Assembly (NCBI RefSeq): GCF_001613145.1
Contig: NZ_BDBU01000024.1
Location: forward strand, 124,001 to 188,000
DNA length: 64,000 nt
Direction of reading: 5' to 3'
Origin: Nocardia jejuensis NBRC 103114
GTDB lineage: Bacteria; Actinomycetota; Actinomycetes; Mycobacteriales; Mycobacteriaceae
The translations under genes and the position numbers were made by a program. Of this stretch, positions 53,625 to 63,340 are shown piece by piece (positions within the stretch are counted from its first letter, which is position 1; each line of letters starts with the position of its first letter). The notes beneath the pieces were generated by a model. It did not search any database and was not told the DNA's origin. It was given only the letters and a program-made list of their open reading frames with translations.

Positions 53625-55877
53625 ATGCCGTACCGCAGACGTAGGACCTCGTATTTACTACCCGTAGTCACGATCCTGGCCGTCACCGCCCCGTTCGGGC
53701 TGATGGCGCTGAGTGACTCCCCGGACATCCGGGCCGCCGATGAAAGCAAATTGGCAGCTATACCGGCCGATCTGGCCGAGGTGGGACTGGCCGCCGCGCC
53801 GGACATCACACTGCCGCTGCGCGAACTCACCGGGCTGAATCTGCCCGATCTGCACCTGTCGGACCTGCGGATGCTGCCGATACCGAAATCGATCAAGGTG
53901 CCCGAAGGGCTACCGCTCCCGCCCGGACTTCGACTACCGGGGGAAATCCCGCTACCGCGCATGGGGCAGAGCTCGCAGCCCAAGAACTACGGACCCTTCC
54001 CGCACGCCCCCGGATACATCGCCGAACCAGGGCCCGATGTCTCCCCGCTCGATCCCTCCGCCGACTCCGGCGCGGCCGGTAGCGCTCCCGCACCGGCGGA
54101 CAATTCCGGCGAGATTCCTTCCGCCGCAGTGGATCCCGGCACACCGCCCGCAGCAGGCCCGGCCCCGGCCGAAGCCCCCGCCGCCGAGGCACCGGCAGAT
54201 CCCGCCCCAGCTTCCCCGGTCGTCCCGGGCGATCCCACGACTCCCGCACTCGCCGCCGGCGCGGTGCCCGATGATCTCGTCGACAAGGTCGGCACGCAGG
54301 TCAAGGAACTCTCGCGCGACAAGCCGTTCAGCATGGTGGCGCTGACCGCGAAGGACCTGGCCGGGCTCACGGCCATGTTCCGCGCCAAGCGCCCGGACGG
54401 CACCTGGGGTCCGTGGTACTCCGCCGACGAGGTCGACGGGCGGAGCAAGGGCACGAAGACCACCGGCACCGAGCCGATCTACGTCGGAAACACCAAGTCC
54501 GTGCAGATTCTGACCACCCGCAAGCCGGCGGCCGCGCCCGTGCCCGCGACCCAGATCCCGGCCGAGGGTGTCGTGCCCGCGGACGCCGTGGAACCCGCGC
54601 CGTTCGCGCACGACGACACCGATCCCGCCCAGATCGACCTGGAGAAGCTCGCCGCGATCCTGATCGATCCGGGCCGCGGGGCCATCGACGAGAACCTCTC
54701 CGCCGTGGCGGCCCCGCTGCCCGGCGGCGGACCCAAGGTGATCACCCGCGCGCAGTGGGGCGCGGACGAATCGCTGCGCTGTGAGGAACCGACCTACGAC
54801 GACGGCGTGTCCGCGATCACCGTGCACCACACCGCGGGTCGCAACGACTACACCAAGGCCGAATCACCGGGCATCGTGCGCGCGATCTACTCGTATCACG
54901 CGAAAACGCTGGGCTGGTGCGACATCGGCTACAACGCGCTGGTCGACAAGTACGGGCAGATCTTCGAAGGCCGCTACGGCGGGCTCGATCGCCCGGTCGA
55001 GGGCGCGCACGCGGGTGGGTTCAATATCAACACCGCGGGTGTGGCGTTCATGGGCAATCACATGGAGGAGGAGCCCACCGAACCCGCCATGCAGTCGATG
55101 GGCAAGTTCATCGGGTGGCGGGCCAAGGTCGCGGGGCTGGATCCGGAGGGATCCACCACCATGACCTCGGAGGGCAGCGACTACACGCGGTACGCGCTCG
55201 GTGAGGCCGTCAAGCTGCCGAATGTGTTCGCGCACAGGGATGTCGGCAACACCAGCTGCCCCGGTGACGCCGCCTACGACCTGATGGACCGGATCCGGGA
55301 ACTCGCCGAGACGGCCGCGGGCACCAGCGCCGCCGTGCCGTCGACCACGGTGCGGGCGAAGCCCGAGCAGCGCAATGCCGGAAACCCGCAGCATCCGAGC
55401 CCGAGCACCACCGAGACGGAGCCGGATCTGAGCGCGCTGGCGGATCTGACCGAGCAACTGCTGGGGATGCTCGACCGCAGCACCGTGGCGCGCTACTGGA
55501 ACGAGCAGGGCGGCGCGAACAGCGCTCTGGGACAACCGAAGTCGATCCCGATGACCACGGCCGACGGCGGACAGTCCGTGCAGTTCGTGAACGGGTACGT
55601 GTACTCGACGCCCGGCGGGCAGGTGTTCACGGTGGTGGGCAAGATTCTCGAGCGGTTCATCCAATTGGGAGCGTCCACAGGGGTTCTCGGACTTCCGCTG
55701 ACCAACGAGTACCTGATTCAGGATGGCGCGCGCACCGACTTCCAGCACGGCTCACTGATTTTCGACAAGCTCACCGGGATCGTCACCACGGTGTTGAAGA
55801 GTCTCGACACCGACAAGCCGGGCGGACCTCCGATGCAGGCGGCGCCGATCCCGGCGCAGCTCCCGGAAGCCAACTGA
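53625..55877 (+). CDS. N-acetylmuramoyl-L-alanine amidase (PGRP) with LGFP repeats, Rv3811-like
   Basis: A 750-residue secreted wall hydrolase. After the signal (RRRRTSYLLPVVTILAVTAPFGLMAL) comes a Pro/Ala-rich region, then the amidase-2/PGRP domain with zinc ligands His in ITVHHTAG, His in FAHRDVGNTSCPG and its Cys, plus GWCDIGYNALVDKYGQIFEGRYGG. The C-terminus holds about three LGFP-type repeats (ALGQPKSIPMTT, VLGLPLTNEYLI, DFQHGSLIF) that can anchor it to the mycolate-arabinogalactan layer. M. tuberculosis Rv3811 occupies the same place beyond glf. Confidence 0.92.
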   Translation: MPYRRRRTSYLLPVVTILAVTAPFGLMALSDSPDIRAADESKLAAIPADLAEVGLAAAPDITLPLRELTGLNLPDLHLSDLRMLPIPKSIKVPEGLPLPPGLRLPGEIPLPRMGQSSQPKNYGPFPHAPGYIAEPGPDVSPLDPSADSGAAGSAPAPADNSGEIPSAAVDPGTPPAAGPAPAEAPAAEAPADPAPASPVVPGDPTTPALAAGAVPDDLVDKVGTQVKELSRDKPFSMVALTAKDLAGLTAMFRAKRPDGTWGPWYSADEVDGRSKGTKTTGTEPIYVGNTKSVQILTTRKPAAAPVPATQIPAEGVVPADAVEPAPFAHDDTDPAQIDLEKLAAILIDPGRGAIDENLSAVAAPLPGGGPKVITRAQWGADESLRCEEPTYDDGVSAITVHHTAGRNDYTKAESPGIVRAIYSYHAKTLGWCDIGYNALVDKYGQIFEGRYGGLDRPVEGAHAGGFNINTAGVAFMGNHMEEEPTEPAMQSMGKFIGWRAKVAGLDPEGSTTMTSEGSDYTRYALGEAVKLPNVFAHRDVGNTSCPGDAAYDLMDRIRELAETAAGTSAAVPSTTVRAKPEQRNAGNPQHPSPSTTETEPDLSALADLTEQLLGMLDRSTVARYWNEQGGANSALGQPKSIPMTTADGGQSVQFVNGYVYSTPGGQVFTVVGKILERFIQLGASTGVLGLPLTNEYLIQDGARTDFQHGSLIFDKLTGIVTTVLKSLDTDKPGGPPMQAAPIPAQLPEAN

Positions 55878-55885
55878 CGCGAGTT

Positions 55886-56716
55886 TCACGCCCACCAGCG
55901 TTCGAGGACCTGGGCCACGCCGTCCTCGTGATTGGCGGCGGCCACCTCGTCGGCGGCGGCCTTGGCTTCGGGGTGGGCGTTGCCCATGGCGACGCCGTGG
56001 CCGGCCAGGCGAAGCATGGGGACGTCGTTCGGCATGTCGCCGAAGGCGATCAGCGCGTTGTGCTGCACGCCCAGGCGCTGCGCCACCGAGGCCAGACCGG
56101 TCGCCTTGGTCACACCGGGGGCGGACAGCTCGATGAGGCCGTTGTCGGTGGAGTAGGTGAGATCGGCCCGGCCCTCCAGTCGCGGTTCGAGGATGGTCCG
56201 CATATCGCCGCTCGACACGCCCGGGAGGCGGATCAGCATCTTGATCGCGGGTGCGGCGATCACCTCGGCTCGGGAGACCGCGGTGTCGTCGGGATTGAGC
56301 CAGGCGTGCTGATACTCCGGCGAGCTCACGAACTGCGGGGTGGCGGCGTCGTGGGCGGTCGCGCCGATTCGCTCCGCGGCCAGACCGCAGCCGGGCAGCA
56401 GGCCTTCGGCCAGATCGGCGAGCCAGGCCAGGGTGTCCACGTCCAGGACTCGACTGGCCAGGATGCGGTCGTTGGCGCTGTCGTAGATGACCGCCCCGTT
56501 GCCGCACACGCACAGCGGCGCGTAACCGAGCCCGTCCACGACCGGATCGATCCAGCGGGGCGGGCGACCGGTGGCGAGGACGAACGGCACGCCGTCCGCG
56601 ATGAGATTGTCGACCGCCGCCTTCGTGCGCGGCGTCACCTGCTCGAGGTGGTCGATGAGCGTGCCATCCACGTCGGTGGCGACCATCTTGGGTTTGGGCA
56701 GGTGAGAGAGAGTCAC
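55886..56716 (-). CDS. Cof-type HAD-superfamily phosphatase (Rv3813c-like)
   Basis: A 276-residue cytoplasmic phosphatase: nucleophile motif DVDGTLID, motif II in VLATGRPP, Lys in AIKMLIRLP/GVTKATGL and motif IV GDMPNDVPML, all intact, with the large C2 cap of Cof enzymes acting on sugar or nucleotide phosphates. GTG 56716 has AGGA upstream. Convergent with the amidase (8 bp between), as Rv3813c is close to Rv3811. Confidence 0.9.
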   Translation of the reverse strand: MTLSHLPKPKMVATDVDGTLIDHLEQVTPRTKAAVDNLIADGVPFVLATGRPPRWIDPVVDGLGYAPLCVCGNGAVIYDSANDRILASRVLDVDTLAWLADLAEGLLPGCGLAAERIGATAHDAATPQFVSSPEYQHAWLNPDDTAVSRAEVIAAPAIKMLIRLPGVSSGDMRTILEPRLEGRADLTYSTDNGLIELSAPGVTKATGLASVAQRLGVQHNALIAFGDMPNDVPMLRLAGHGVAMGNAHPEAKAAADEVAAANHEDGVAQVLERWWA

Positions 56717-56875
56717 CTAGTCCATCCTGCCTCGAGCGACCTGCCCGAGTGACAGGTCCGGGCGGTTCGTGGCCGTACGGACACCCCGGATTGCCCGGCA
56801 TTGGCTACGCGTACCACGCGGGTGACCTCACCTGTCCCTATGATTTGGGGCTAAGACTCGACCCGAGAGGGACTG

Positions 56876-57853
56876 ATGGCCGGTTTTCTGCTGCGACGTG
56901 CGCTGAACTATGTCGTTCTGCTTGTGCTGGCGTCGTTCCTGACCTTCGCACTCGCCTCGCTGACTTTCCGGCCCCTGGACAGTCTCGAGCAGCGCAACCC
57001 CCGGCCACCGCAGTCGGTGATCGATGCCAAACGCGCCGAGCTCCATCTGGACGATCCGATCCCGCAGCGCTACGCGACGTGGGTCAAGGGCGTGGTGCAC
57101 GGCGACTTCGGCACGACGCTGGCCGGGCAGCCGGTGAGCAAGGAACTGCCGCGACGGGTGGGCGTGAGCCTGCGGCTGCTGATCATCGGATCGATCGTCG
57201 GTACCGCGCTGGGCGTGCTGATCGGCGCGGCGGGTGCGATCCGGCAGTACAAATTCAGCGACTACTTCAGTACCGTCCTGTCGCTGCTGATCCTGAGTAC
57301 ACCGATCTTCCTGCTCGCCACGCTGGTGAAATACGGCGCGCTGGAGGTGAATACGCTCACCGGGAAGCAGATCTTCCTCTATACCGGCGAGACCTCGGCG
57401 AACGCGGTGCACGGGGTGTGGAACCAGGCCGTCGACCGCGCACAGCACATGGTGCTGCCGACCCTGGTGCTGGCGCTCGGCGGAATGGCGAGCTACAGCC
57501 GGTATCAGCGCAACGCCATGCTGGACGTACTGCAGAGCGATTTCATCCGTACCGCCCGATCCAAGGGACTTACGCGAAGCCGGGCGCTGTATCGGCACGG
57601 ATTGCGCACCGCGCTGATTCCGATGGCGACGCTGTTCGCCTACGGCTTCGGTGCGCTCGTCACCGGTGCGGTGTTCACCGAGAAGATCTTCGGATGGCAC
57701 GGCGTCGGTGAGTGGCTGGTCGACTCGATCAATCTGCAGGATCTGTATCCGGTGGTCACGATCACGGCCTTCACCGGGTTGGTGGTGCTGTTGTCGGGTC
57801 TGCTCTCGGACATCGTGCTCGCGATCCTCGATCCCCGGGTGCGTGTGGCATGA
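56876..57853 (+). CDS. dipeptide/oligopeptide ABC permease, DppB/OppB type
   Basis: A 325-residue membrane subunit with six predicted segments, the N-terminal LLRRALNYVVLLVLASFLTFALA and the EAA-like loop (FIRTARSKGLTRSRALYRHGLR) that contacts the ATPase. ATG 56876 has AGAGGGA upstream. It starts a transporter operon whose genes overlap by ATGA. Confidence 0.92.
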   Translation: MAGFLLRRALNYVVLLVLASFLTFALASLTFRPLDSLEQRNPRPPQSVIDAKRAELHLDDPIPQRYATWVKGVVHGDFGTTLAGQPVSKELPRRVGVSLRLLIIGSIVGTALGVLIGAAGAIRQYKFSDYFSTVLSLLILSTPIFLLATLVKYGALEVNTLTGKQIFLYTGETSANAVHGVWNQAVDRAQHMVLPTLVLALGGMASYSRYQRNAMLDVLQSDFIRTARSKGLTRSRALYRHGLRTALIPMATLFAYGFGALVTGAVFTEKIFGWHGVGEWLVDSINLQDLYPVVTITAFTGLVVLLSGLLSDIVLAILDPRVRVA

Positions 57854-58812
57854 CCGATACCGAGCTGATCGTCCAGGGTGCGCCGGAACCCGCCGCCGCG
57901 GGCCGCTGGAAGCTGGTGCGGCGCAGATTCCTTCGCAACCGGGTCGCGGTGGCGAGCACGATGATCCTGCTGCTCATCGTGGTGCTCGCCTTCGCCCTGC
58001 CGCCGTTGCTGCCCTACGACTACAAGCAGTTGGACTACACGGCGCTGCTGAAGCCGCCCAGCCCGAAACATCCGTTCGGCACCAATCAGATCGGGCAGGA
58101 CGTGCTCGCGCAAACCCTTCGGGGCTTGCAGAAGTCGCTGATCGTGGGCTTCGCGGTGGCACTGATCGGTACGACCATCGCCGCGATCGCGGGTTCGGCG
58201 GCCGGACTGCGCGGGGGCTGGACCGATCGCGCCATCATGTGGCTGGTGGATCTGCTGCTCGTCGTGCCCAGCTTCATCATCGTCGCGATCTTCGCGCCGC
58301 GGACCAAGGGCAGCAATTCGGTTCTGCTGTTGATCGTGCTGCTGGCCGGATTCGGCTGGATGATCAGCGCCCGTATCGTCCGGGGGCTGACGTTGAGTCT
58401 GCGTGAGCGCGAATTCGTCCGGGCCGCACGGTATATGGGCGCCTCCAACTGGAAGGTGATGACCTCCCACCTGATCCCGAACATGGCCTCGATCCTGATC
58501 ATCGACTGCACCCTCGCGGTGGGGTCGGCGATCCTGGCCGAAACCGGGCTCAGCTTCCTGGGATTCGGCGTGCAGAAGCCCGACGTCTCGCTCGGGTCGC
58601 TGATCGCCGACGGCACCGCGTCCGCGCTGACCTACCCGTGGCTGTTCATGTTCGCCGGTGGCCTGCTGATCATCACGGTGCTGTGTGCGAATCTGGCCGG
58701 CGACGGCCTGCGGGACGCGTTCGATCCCAGTGCCAAACATGCTCGATCCGGGCGCAAGGGCCGCGCGGCCCGCAAGAAGACGTCGGTCACACCCGGAAAG
58801 GCTCAGGGATGA
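57850..58812 (+). CDS. dipeptide/oligopeptide ABC permease, DppC/OppC type
   Basis: A 320-residue partner permease with the OppC-type cytoplasmic start (RWKLVRRRFLRNRVAVAS), HPFGTNQIGQDVLAQ and the EAA loop (FVRAARYMGASNWKVMTSHLIPN). It overlaps the previous stop and the next start by ATGA at both ends and has a basic C-terminal tail. Confidence 0.92.
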   Translation: MTDTELIVQGAPEPAAAGRWKLVRRRFLRNRVAVASTMILLLIVVLAFALPPLLPYDYKQLDYTALLKPPSPKHPFGTNQIGQDVLAQTLRGLQKSLIVGFAVALIGTTIAAIAGSAAGLRGGWTDRAIMWLVDLLLVVPSFIIVAIFAPRTKGSNSVLLLIVLLAGFGWMISARIVRGLTLSLREREFVRAARYMGASNWKVMTSHLIPNMASILIIDCTLAVGSAILAETGLSFLGFGVQKPDVSLGSLIADGTASALTYPWLFMFAGGLLIITVLCANLAGDGLRDAFDPSAKHARSGRKGRAARKKTSVTPGKAQG

Positions 58813-60692
58813 CGGAGCAGACGGCCGCCGTCACCGGCCAGGACTCGAACACCACCACCGCACCCCTGCTCGAAGTGGCCGACCTGCAGGTCAGCTTCCC
58901 CAGCGAGGAGGGTCGCGTCGACGCGGTGCGCGGGGTGAACTTCACGGTGAACGACGGTGAGGTGCTCGCGATCGTCGGTGAATCCGGGTCGGGCAAGTCG
59001 GTGTCCTCGCTGGCGATCATGGGATTGCTGCCGGACCAGGCCCGGGTACACGGCTCGATTCGCTTGCGCGGCAGGGAATTGGTCGGGCTCGGCGACAAGC
59101 AGATGTCGGCACTGCGCGGCAGCAAGATCTCGATGGTGTTCCAGGATCCGCTCTCGGCGCTGACCCCGGTGTATCGGGTCGGCGATCAGATCGCGGAAGC
59201 GCTTCTCGCGCACGGAACGATGAGCAAGAAGGAAGCGGCCGCCAAGGCCGTGGAACTGCTCGATCTGGTCGGTATCCCCGATCCGGAGTTGCGGGCCAAG
59301 GCCTTTCCGCACGAATTCTCCGGCGGCATGCGCCAGCGCGTGGTGATCGCCATCGCGATCGCCAACGATCCCGCGTTGATCATCTGCGACGAGCCGACGA
59401 CCGCGCTGGATGTGACCGTGCAGAAGCAGATCCTGGATCTGCTGCGCAAGGCACGCGACATCACCGGCGCGGGTGTCGTCATCATCACCCATGACATGGG
59501 CATCGCGGCCACGCTGGCGGACCGGGTCGCGGTCATGTACGCGGGGCGAATCGTCGAATCCGCGCCCGCGGCAGAGCTTTTCGCCGCGCCCCGGATGCCG
59601 TACACGGTGGGATTGCTCGGCTCCATCCCGCGCATCGACGGTCCGCCGCGCACCCCGCTGATCCCCATCGTCGGCGCGCCGCCCGCCATGCACGCGCTCC
59701 CGCCGGGCTGCTCGTTCGCGCCGCGCTGCCCGATCGGCATCGACGACTGCCGGACCACCGAGCCGCTGCTGCAGGAGACCGCGCCCGGGCATCGGGTGGC
59801 GTGCATCCGCACGGCTGAGATGGGAACCACGGAGCTCTTCACGGCCTACCGCAATGAGATTCCCGTACCCGATCGAGTCGCGGACACCGATTCCGATGTG
59901 GTGCTGCGGGTTTCGGATCTCACCAAGACCTTCCCCATCACCTCCGGCGTCGTTTTCCGGCGCCGCAAGGGCGAGGTGCGCGCGGTGGACGGGATCGACT
60001 TCGCGCTGCGCTCGGGCCGGACGCTGGCGCTGGTCGGCGAATCGGGATCCGGCAAATCCACGACGCTCACCCAGATCATGGACCTGGCGAAGCCCGAGAG
60101 CGGCGGCATCGAAATCCTCGGCCACGATGTGACGACGCTGACCAGGGCGCAGCGCCGCGAGATTCGGCGCAAGATGCAGATCGTGTTCCAGGATCCCTCG
60201 GCGTCACTCGATCCCCGCCTGCCGATCTCGGATGCGATCGCCGAGCCGTTGCGCATCGACGGGCGCTCGCGCGAGGAAATCGGTAGACGGGTACCCGCCC
60301 TGCTGAAACAGGTCGGACTGCGACCCGAGCACGCCGACAGATACCCGGCGGATTTCTCCGGCGGGCAGAAGCAGCGCATCAATATCGCGCGCGCACTGGC
60401 TCTGGATCCGGAGATCCTGGTGCTCGACGAACCGGTCTCGTCACTGGATGTCTCGATTCAGGCGGGTGTGCTGAATCTGCTGCGTGATCTGCAAATCGAG
60501 CGTGGATTGTCGTATCTGTTCGTCTCACATGATCTTTCGGTCGTGCGGAATCTCGCTCACGACATCGCGGTGATGTACCGGGGGAAGATCGTCGAATACG
60601 GCCCGGCGGAACGCATTTTCGCCGATCCGGAACACGAATACACCCGTGCGTTGATCGAGGCGGTGCCCGTGCCCGTCGCAGTTCGGCGATGA
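58809..60692 (+). CDS. peptide ABC transporter ATPase, two domains fused (DppD-DppF)
   Basis: A 627-residue protein with two complete ATPase domains. The first has GESGSGKS, FSGGMRQR and IICDEPTTALD, plus the OppD-type Cys cluster (PGCSFAPRCPIGIDDC, RVACIR) that usually marks an iron-sulfur site. The second has its own GESGSGKS, FSGGQKQR and LVLDEPVSSLD. The fusion of the two is common in actinobacteria. The stop codon lies inside the first unit of a 17-bp tandem repeat. Confidence 0.92.
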   Translation: MTEQTAAVTGQDSNTTTAPLLEVADLQVSFPSEEGRVDAVRGVNFTVNDGEVLAIVGESGSGKSVSSLAIMGLLPDQARVHGSIRLRGRELVGLGDKQMSALRGSKISMVFQDPLSALTPVYRVGDQIAEALLAHGTMSKKEAAAKAVELLDLVGIPDPELRAKAFPHEFSGGMRQRVVIAIAIANDPALIICDEPTTALDVTVQKQILDLLRKARDITGAGVVIITHDMGIAATLADRVAVMYAGRIVESAPAAELFAAPRMPYTVGLLGSIPRIDGPPRTPLIPIVGAPPAMHALPPGCSFAPRCPIGIDDCRTTEPLLQETAPGHRVACIRTAEMGTTELFTAYRNEIPVPDRVADTDSDVVLRVSDLTKTFPITSGVVFRRRKGEVRAVDGIDFALRSGRTLALVGESGSGKSTTLTQIMDLAKPESGGIEILGHDVTTLTRAQRREIRRKMQIVFQDPSASLDPRLPISDAIAEPLRIDGRSREEIGRRVPALLKQVGLRPEHADRYPADFSGGQKQRINIARALALDPEILVLDEPVSSLDVSIQAGVLNLLRDLQIERGLSYLFVSHDLSVVRNLAHDIAVMYRGKIVEYGPAERIFADPEHEYTRALIEAVPVPVAVRR

Positions 60693-60791
60693 CAGCAGTT
60701 CGACAATGACAGCGGTTCGGCGATGACAGCGGTTCGGCGATGACAGCGGTTCGGCGACGGCAATTCGACAGTGACAGTTCGACAGTGACCA
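60681..60791. repeat. 17-bp tandem repeat (minisatellite) before the binding-protein gene
   Basis: Four 17-bp units of GTTCGGCGATGACAGCG type (60681-60697, 60698-60714, 60715-60731, 60732-60748; units 3 and 4 identical) are followed by three shorter degenerate copies to 60791. The array begins in the last codons of the ATPase gene and ends 26 bp before the next start. Confidence 0.9.
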
Positions 60792-60817
60792 ACCGGTCCC
60801 GATGGAAGGAGCGATCC

Positions 60818-62491
60818 ATGCGGATTCGTTCGTCAGTGCCCCGGCTAGCGATCCCGGTGATCGCGCTCGGATTGGTCTTGTCCGGATGTTCCAGCTCCGA
60901 CGAGCCCGGCACCGGGACGGCGGTGCTCGGCACCACCAACGACATCAACCCGCACGACGTCGCCGATCTGCGCGACGGCGGCAACCTGCGACTGTCCATG
61001 TCGGCGTTCCCGGAGAACTGGAACACGCTGTCGAACGACGGCAACAACGCGGAGATCACCGGCGTCGAACGGCCGATGATGCCGCAGGCGTTCCGCATCG
61101 ACGCGGCCGGTAATCCGCTGTTGAACACCGACTACTTCACCGGCGCCGAACTGACCGGCACCAATCCGCAGCAGGTCACCTACACCATCAATCCCAAGGC
61201 GATCTGGTCCGACGGCACCCCGATCACCTGGGAGGACATCGCCGCACAGGCGAACGCGCTGAACGGGAAGGACAAGGCGTTCCTGATCGCCAACAATCAG
61301 GGCTTCGATCGGGTGTCGAAGGTGGAGCGCGGGGTCGACGACCGCCAGGCGATCATGACCTTCGACAAGAACTTCGCGGAGTGGAAGGGACAGTTCGCCG
61401 GAAACAGCTTCCTGTTCCCGAAGTCCGTGACGGGAACGCCCGAGGCGTTCAACAAGAGCCTCGTGAACGAAATCAAGGTCACGTCCGGGCCTTTCACGGT
61501 GCAGTCCACCGATCGGACCCAGGGGCGCATCGTCCTCGGGCACGATCCGAAGTGGTGGGGCGACAAGCCGAAGCTCGACACCATCACCTTCAGCGTATTG
61601 GACAGCGCCGCAACGATTCCCGCGCTGCAGAACAACGAGATCGACGCGGCGGGCGTCGGCAGCCGTGACGATCTCAAGACCGCGTCGGGCGTGCAGAACA
61701 TCGCGATCCGCCGGTCCCCGGCCACCCAGTGGTCGCATCTGACCTTCAACGGCGCGCCCGGCTCGATCCTGGCCGATCCCCAACTGCGCGTGGCCATCTC
61801 GAAGGCGATCGACCGGCAGGGTATCGCCACCGCGATCCAGAACGGGCTCGTCGCGGATCCCAAGCCGCTGAACAATCACATTTACATCGAGGGCCAGACC
61901 GGCTACCAGGACAACAGCCTCGGCTACGACCCCGATGCCGCCGCGCGTGAGCTCGACGCCCTGGGCTGGCGGATGAACGGCGACGTCCGCGAGAAGGACG
62001 GCAAGAAGCTCGAGATTCGCGACGTCATGTACAACCAGGACGTCTGGGTGCAGATGGCGCAGATCATGCAGCAGAACCTCTCGCGGATCGGCGTCAAACT
62101 CACCATCGACACCAAGCCCGGCAAGGACTACTTCACCACCGTGATCCAGCCCGGCGATTTCGATGTCGCGCAGTGGAGTTGGGTGGCCGACCCGTTCCCG
62201 CTGGGCAGCATCAACCAGATCTGGGGTTACAACCCGAACGACCTGCAGGGCAACTACGGGCGCATCGGCTCGCCGGAGCTCAACGACCTGATCGAGAAGA
62301 CGGTGTCCGAACTGGATCCGACGAAGGCGATCGAACTCGCGAACCAGGTCGATCGCAAGGTCTTCGAGGAGGGCCACTCGCTGCCGCTGCTGCAGTCGCC
62401 GGGCATCGTCGCGGTGCGCGCCGATCTCGCCAACTACGGCGCGCGCGGCCTGGCCACCTACGACTACACGAAGGTCGGTTTCCTGAAGTGA
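60818..62491 (+). CDS. peptide ABC transporter substrate-binding lipoprotein (SBP_bac_5 family)
   Basis: A 557-residue lipoprotein with signal RIRSSVPRLAIPVIALGLV and lipobox LSGC. It shows the family-5 extracellular solute-binding fold (AIWSDGTPITWEDI, LAFN-like LTFNGAPGSILADPQLRVAISKAIDRQGI, DAAARELDALGWR). ATG 60818 has GGAAGGAG 7 nt upstream. It completes the importer begun at 56876; the likely ligands are peptides, but the sequence does not fix them. Confidence 0.92.
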   Translation: MRIRSSVPRLAIPVIALGLVLSGCSSSDEPGTGTAVLGTTNDINPHDVADLRDGGNLRLSMSAFPENWNTLSNDGNNAEITGVERPMMPQAFRIDAAGNPLLNTDYFTGAELTGTNPQQVTYTINPKAIWSDGTPITWEDIAAQANALNGKDKAFLIANNQGFDRVSKVERGVDDRQAIMTFDKNFAEWKGQFAGNSFLFPKSVTGTPEAFNKSLVNEIKVTSGPFTVQSTDRTQGRIVLGHDPKWWGDKPKLDTITFSVLDSAATIPALQNNEIDAAGVGSRDDLKTASGVQNIAIRRSPATQWSHLTFNGAPGSILADPQLRVAISKAIDRQGIATAIQNGLVADPKPLNNHIYIEGQTGYQDNSLGYDPDAAARELDALGWRMNGDVREKDGKKLEIRDVMYNQDVWVQMAQIMQQNLSRIGVKLTIDTKPGKDYFTTVIQPGDFDVAQWSWVADPFPLGSINQIWGYNPNDLQGNYGRIGSPELNDLIEKTVSELDPTKAIELANQVDRKVFEEGHSLPLLQSPGIVAVRADLANYGARGLATYDYTKVGFLK

Positions 62492-62499
62492 GAGGGCGG

Positions 62500-63174
62500 A
62501 TGGGCCATCCCCTGGCCTATCCGGTGATCGTGACGATCGGCGCCCTGGCGATATGTGTCGCCTGGGCGCCGTTCTGCGATTCGGAGCAGGTGGGGATGGT
62601 CGGGGCGGTGGTGCTGGTCGTGCTGGGGTACAGCGGGTTTCGGGGGGCGGTCGCGTTCGGGGTGGTGTCCGCGGGGAGTGCGGACGCGAGCGCGGGTGCG
62701 GTGGGGAAGGGTGCGCGGAGCGTCGCTGTTCGGCGGGTGCGGCAGCAGCATCGGCTGGTGAGCCGGTCGTGGCTGGAGTTCGGCGTCGGCGGGCGGAATC
62801 GGTGGCTGCCGGTGTATTTCGACCCGGCGCTGGTGGGGTTGACGCAGGCGTCGGCCGAATTGTCCGGGCGCGGTGTGTATATCGGTGAGCAGCGGGTGTA
62901 TCCGTCGGGACGGGTGCGCGCTACCGAGCCGGCGGGACGGTTGATCGACAATCCGAGCAGGCCGGACGCACAGGCCGCGGCGACGGCGGCGCACGTAGCG
63001 TCGTTCGGGCGGCGGCTGCTGCTGGATGCGCAGTCGGCGATCGCGGGTCCGTTCGCGGGGTTGCTGTGGGTGTATGTGGCCGGTGGGGGGCCGATGGCTT
63101 TTGCGGGGGCTACGACGATCGGGGCTGCGGTGGCCACCTGGCTGGCAGCCGTTCGCGGGTCGGATCCGAGCTGA
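62500..63174 (+). CDS. membrane protein of unknown function
   Basis: A 224-residue protein with two N-terminal membrane segments (VIVTIGALAICVAWAPF, MVGAVVLVVLGYSGFRGAVAF), a basic cytosolic middle (VAVRRVRQQHRLVSRSWLEFGVGGRNRWLPVYFDPALVGL) and one or two C-terminal segments. No family was recognised. ATG 62500 has GAGAGGG upstream; GTG 62488 would overlap the binding-protein stop by GTGA. Probably the last gene of the importer transcript. Confidence 0.72.
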   Translation: MGHPLAYPVIVTIGALAICVAWAPFCDSEQVGMVGAVVLVVLGYSGFRGAVAFGVVSAGSADASAGAVGKGARSVAVRRVRQQHRLVSRSWLEFGVGGRNRWLPVYFDPALVGLTQASAELSGRGVYIGEQRVYPSGRVRATEPAGRLIDNPSRPDAQAAATAAHVASFGRRLLLDAQSAIAGPFAGLLWVYVAGGGPMAFAGATTIGAAVATWLAAVRGSDPS

Positions 63175-63340
63175 GCGGGGCGCCGGTTCCGCGAAGCGCC
63201 GGTGTCGGGCGCGGCGGCCCGGCGTCGACACCACCTCGGCGACCGGGTGTTCAGCGTCGAGGTATTCGGTGCACGCGGCGGCGAGCGCAAGCTGGTGGTC
63301 GGCGTCAACTGGGAGGAAACCGGGCGGATAGGATCGGAGT

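Noticed and set aside
60681..60791. Possible CRISPR-like array
   Set aside because: Units are head-to-tail without spacers and are only 17 bp; no cas genes. It is a tandem repeat.
63175..63340. Short protein-like frames between the membrane protein and the XRE-cupin gene
   Set aside because: Both strands give equally plausible short translations and neither has a start with RBS.
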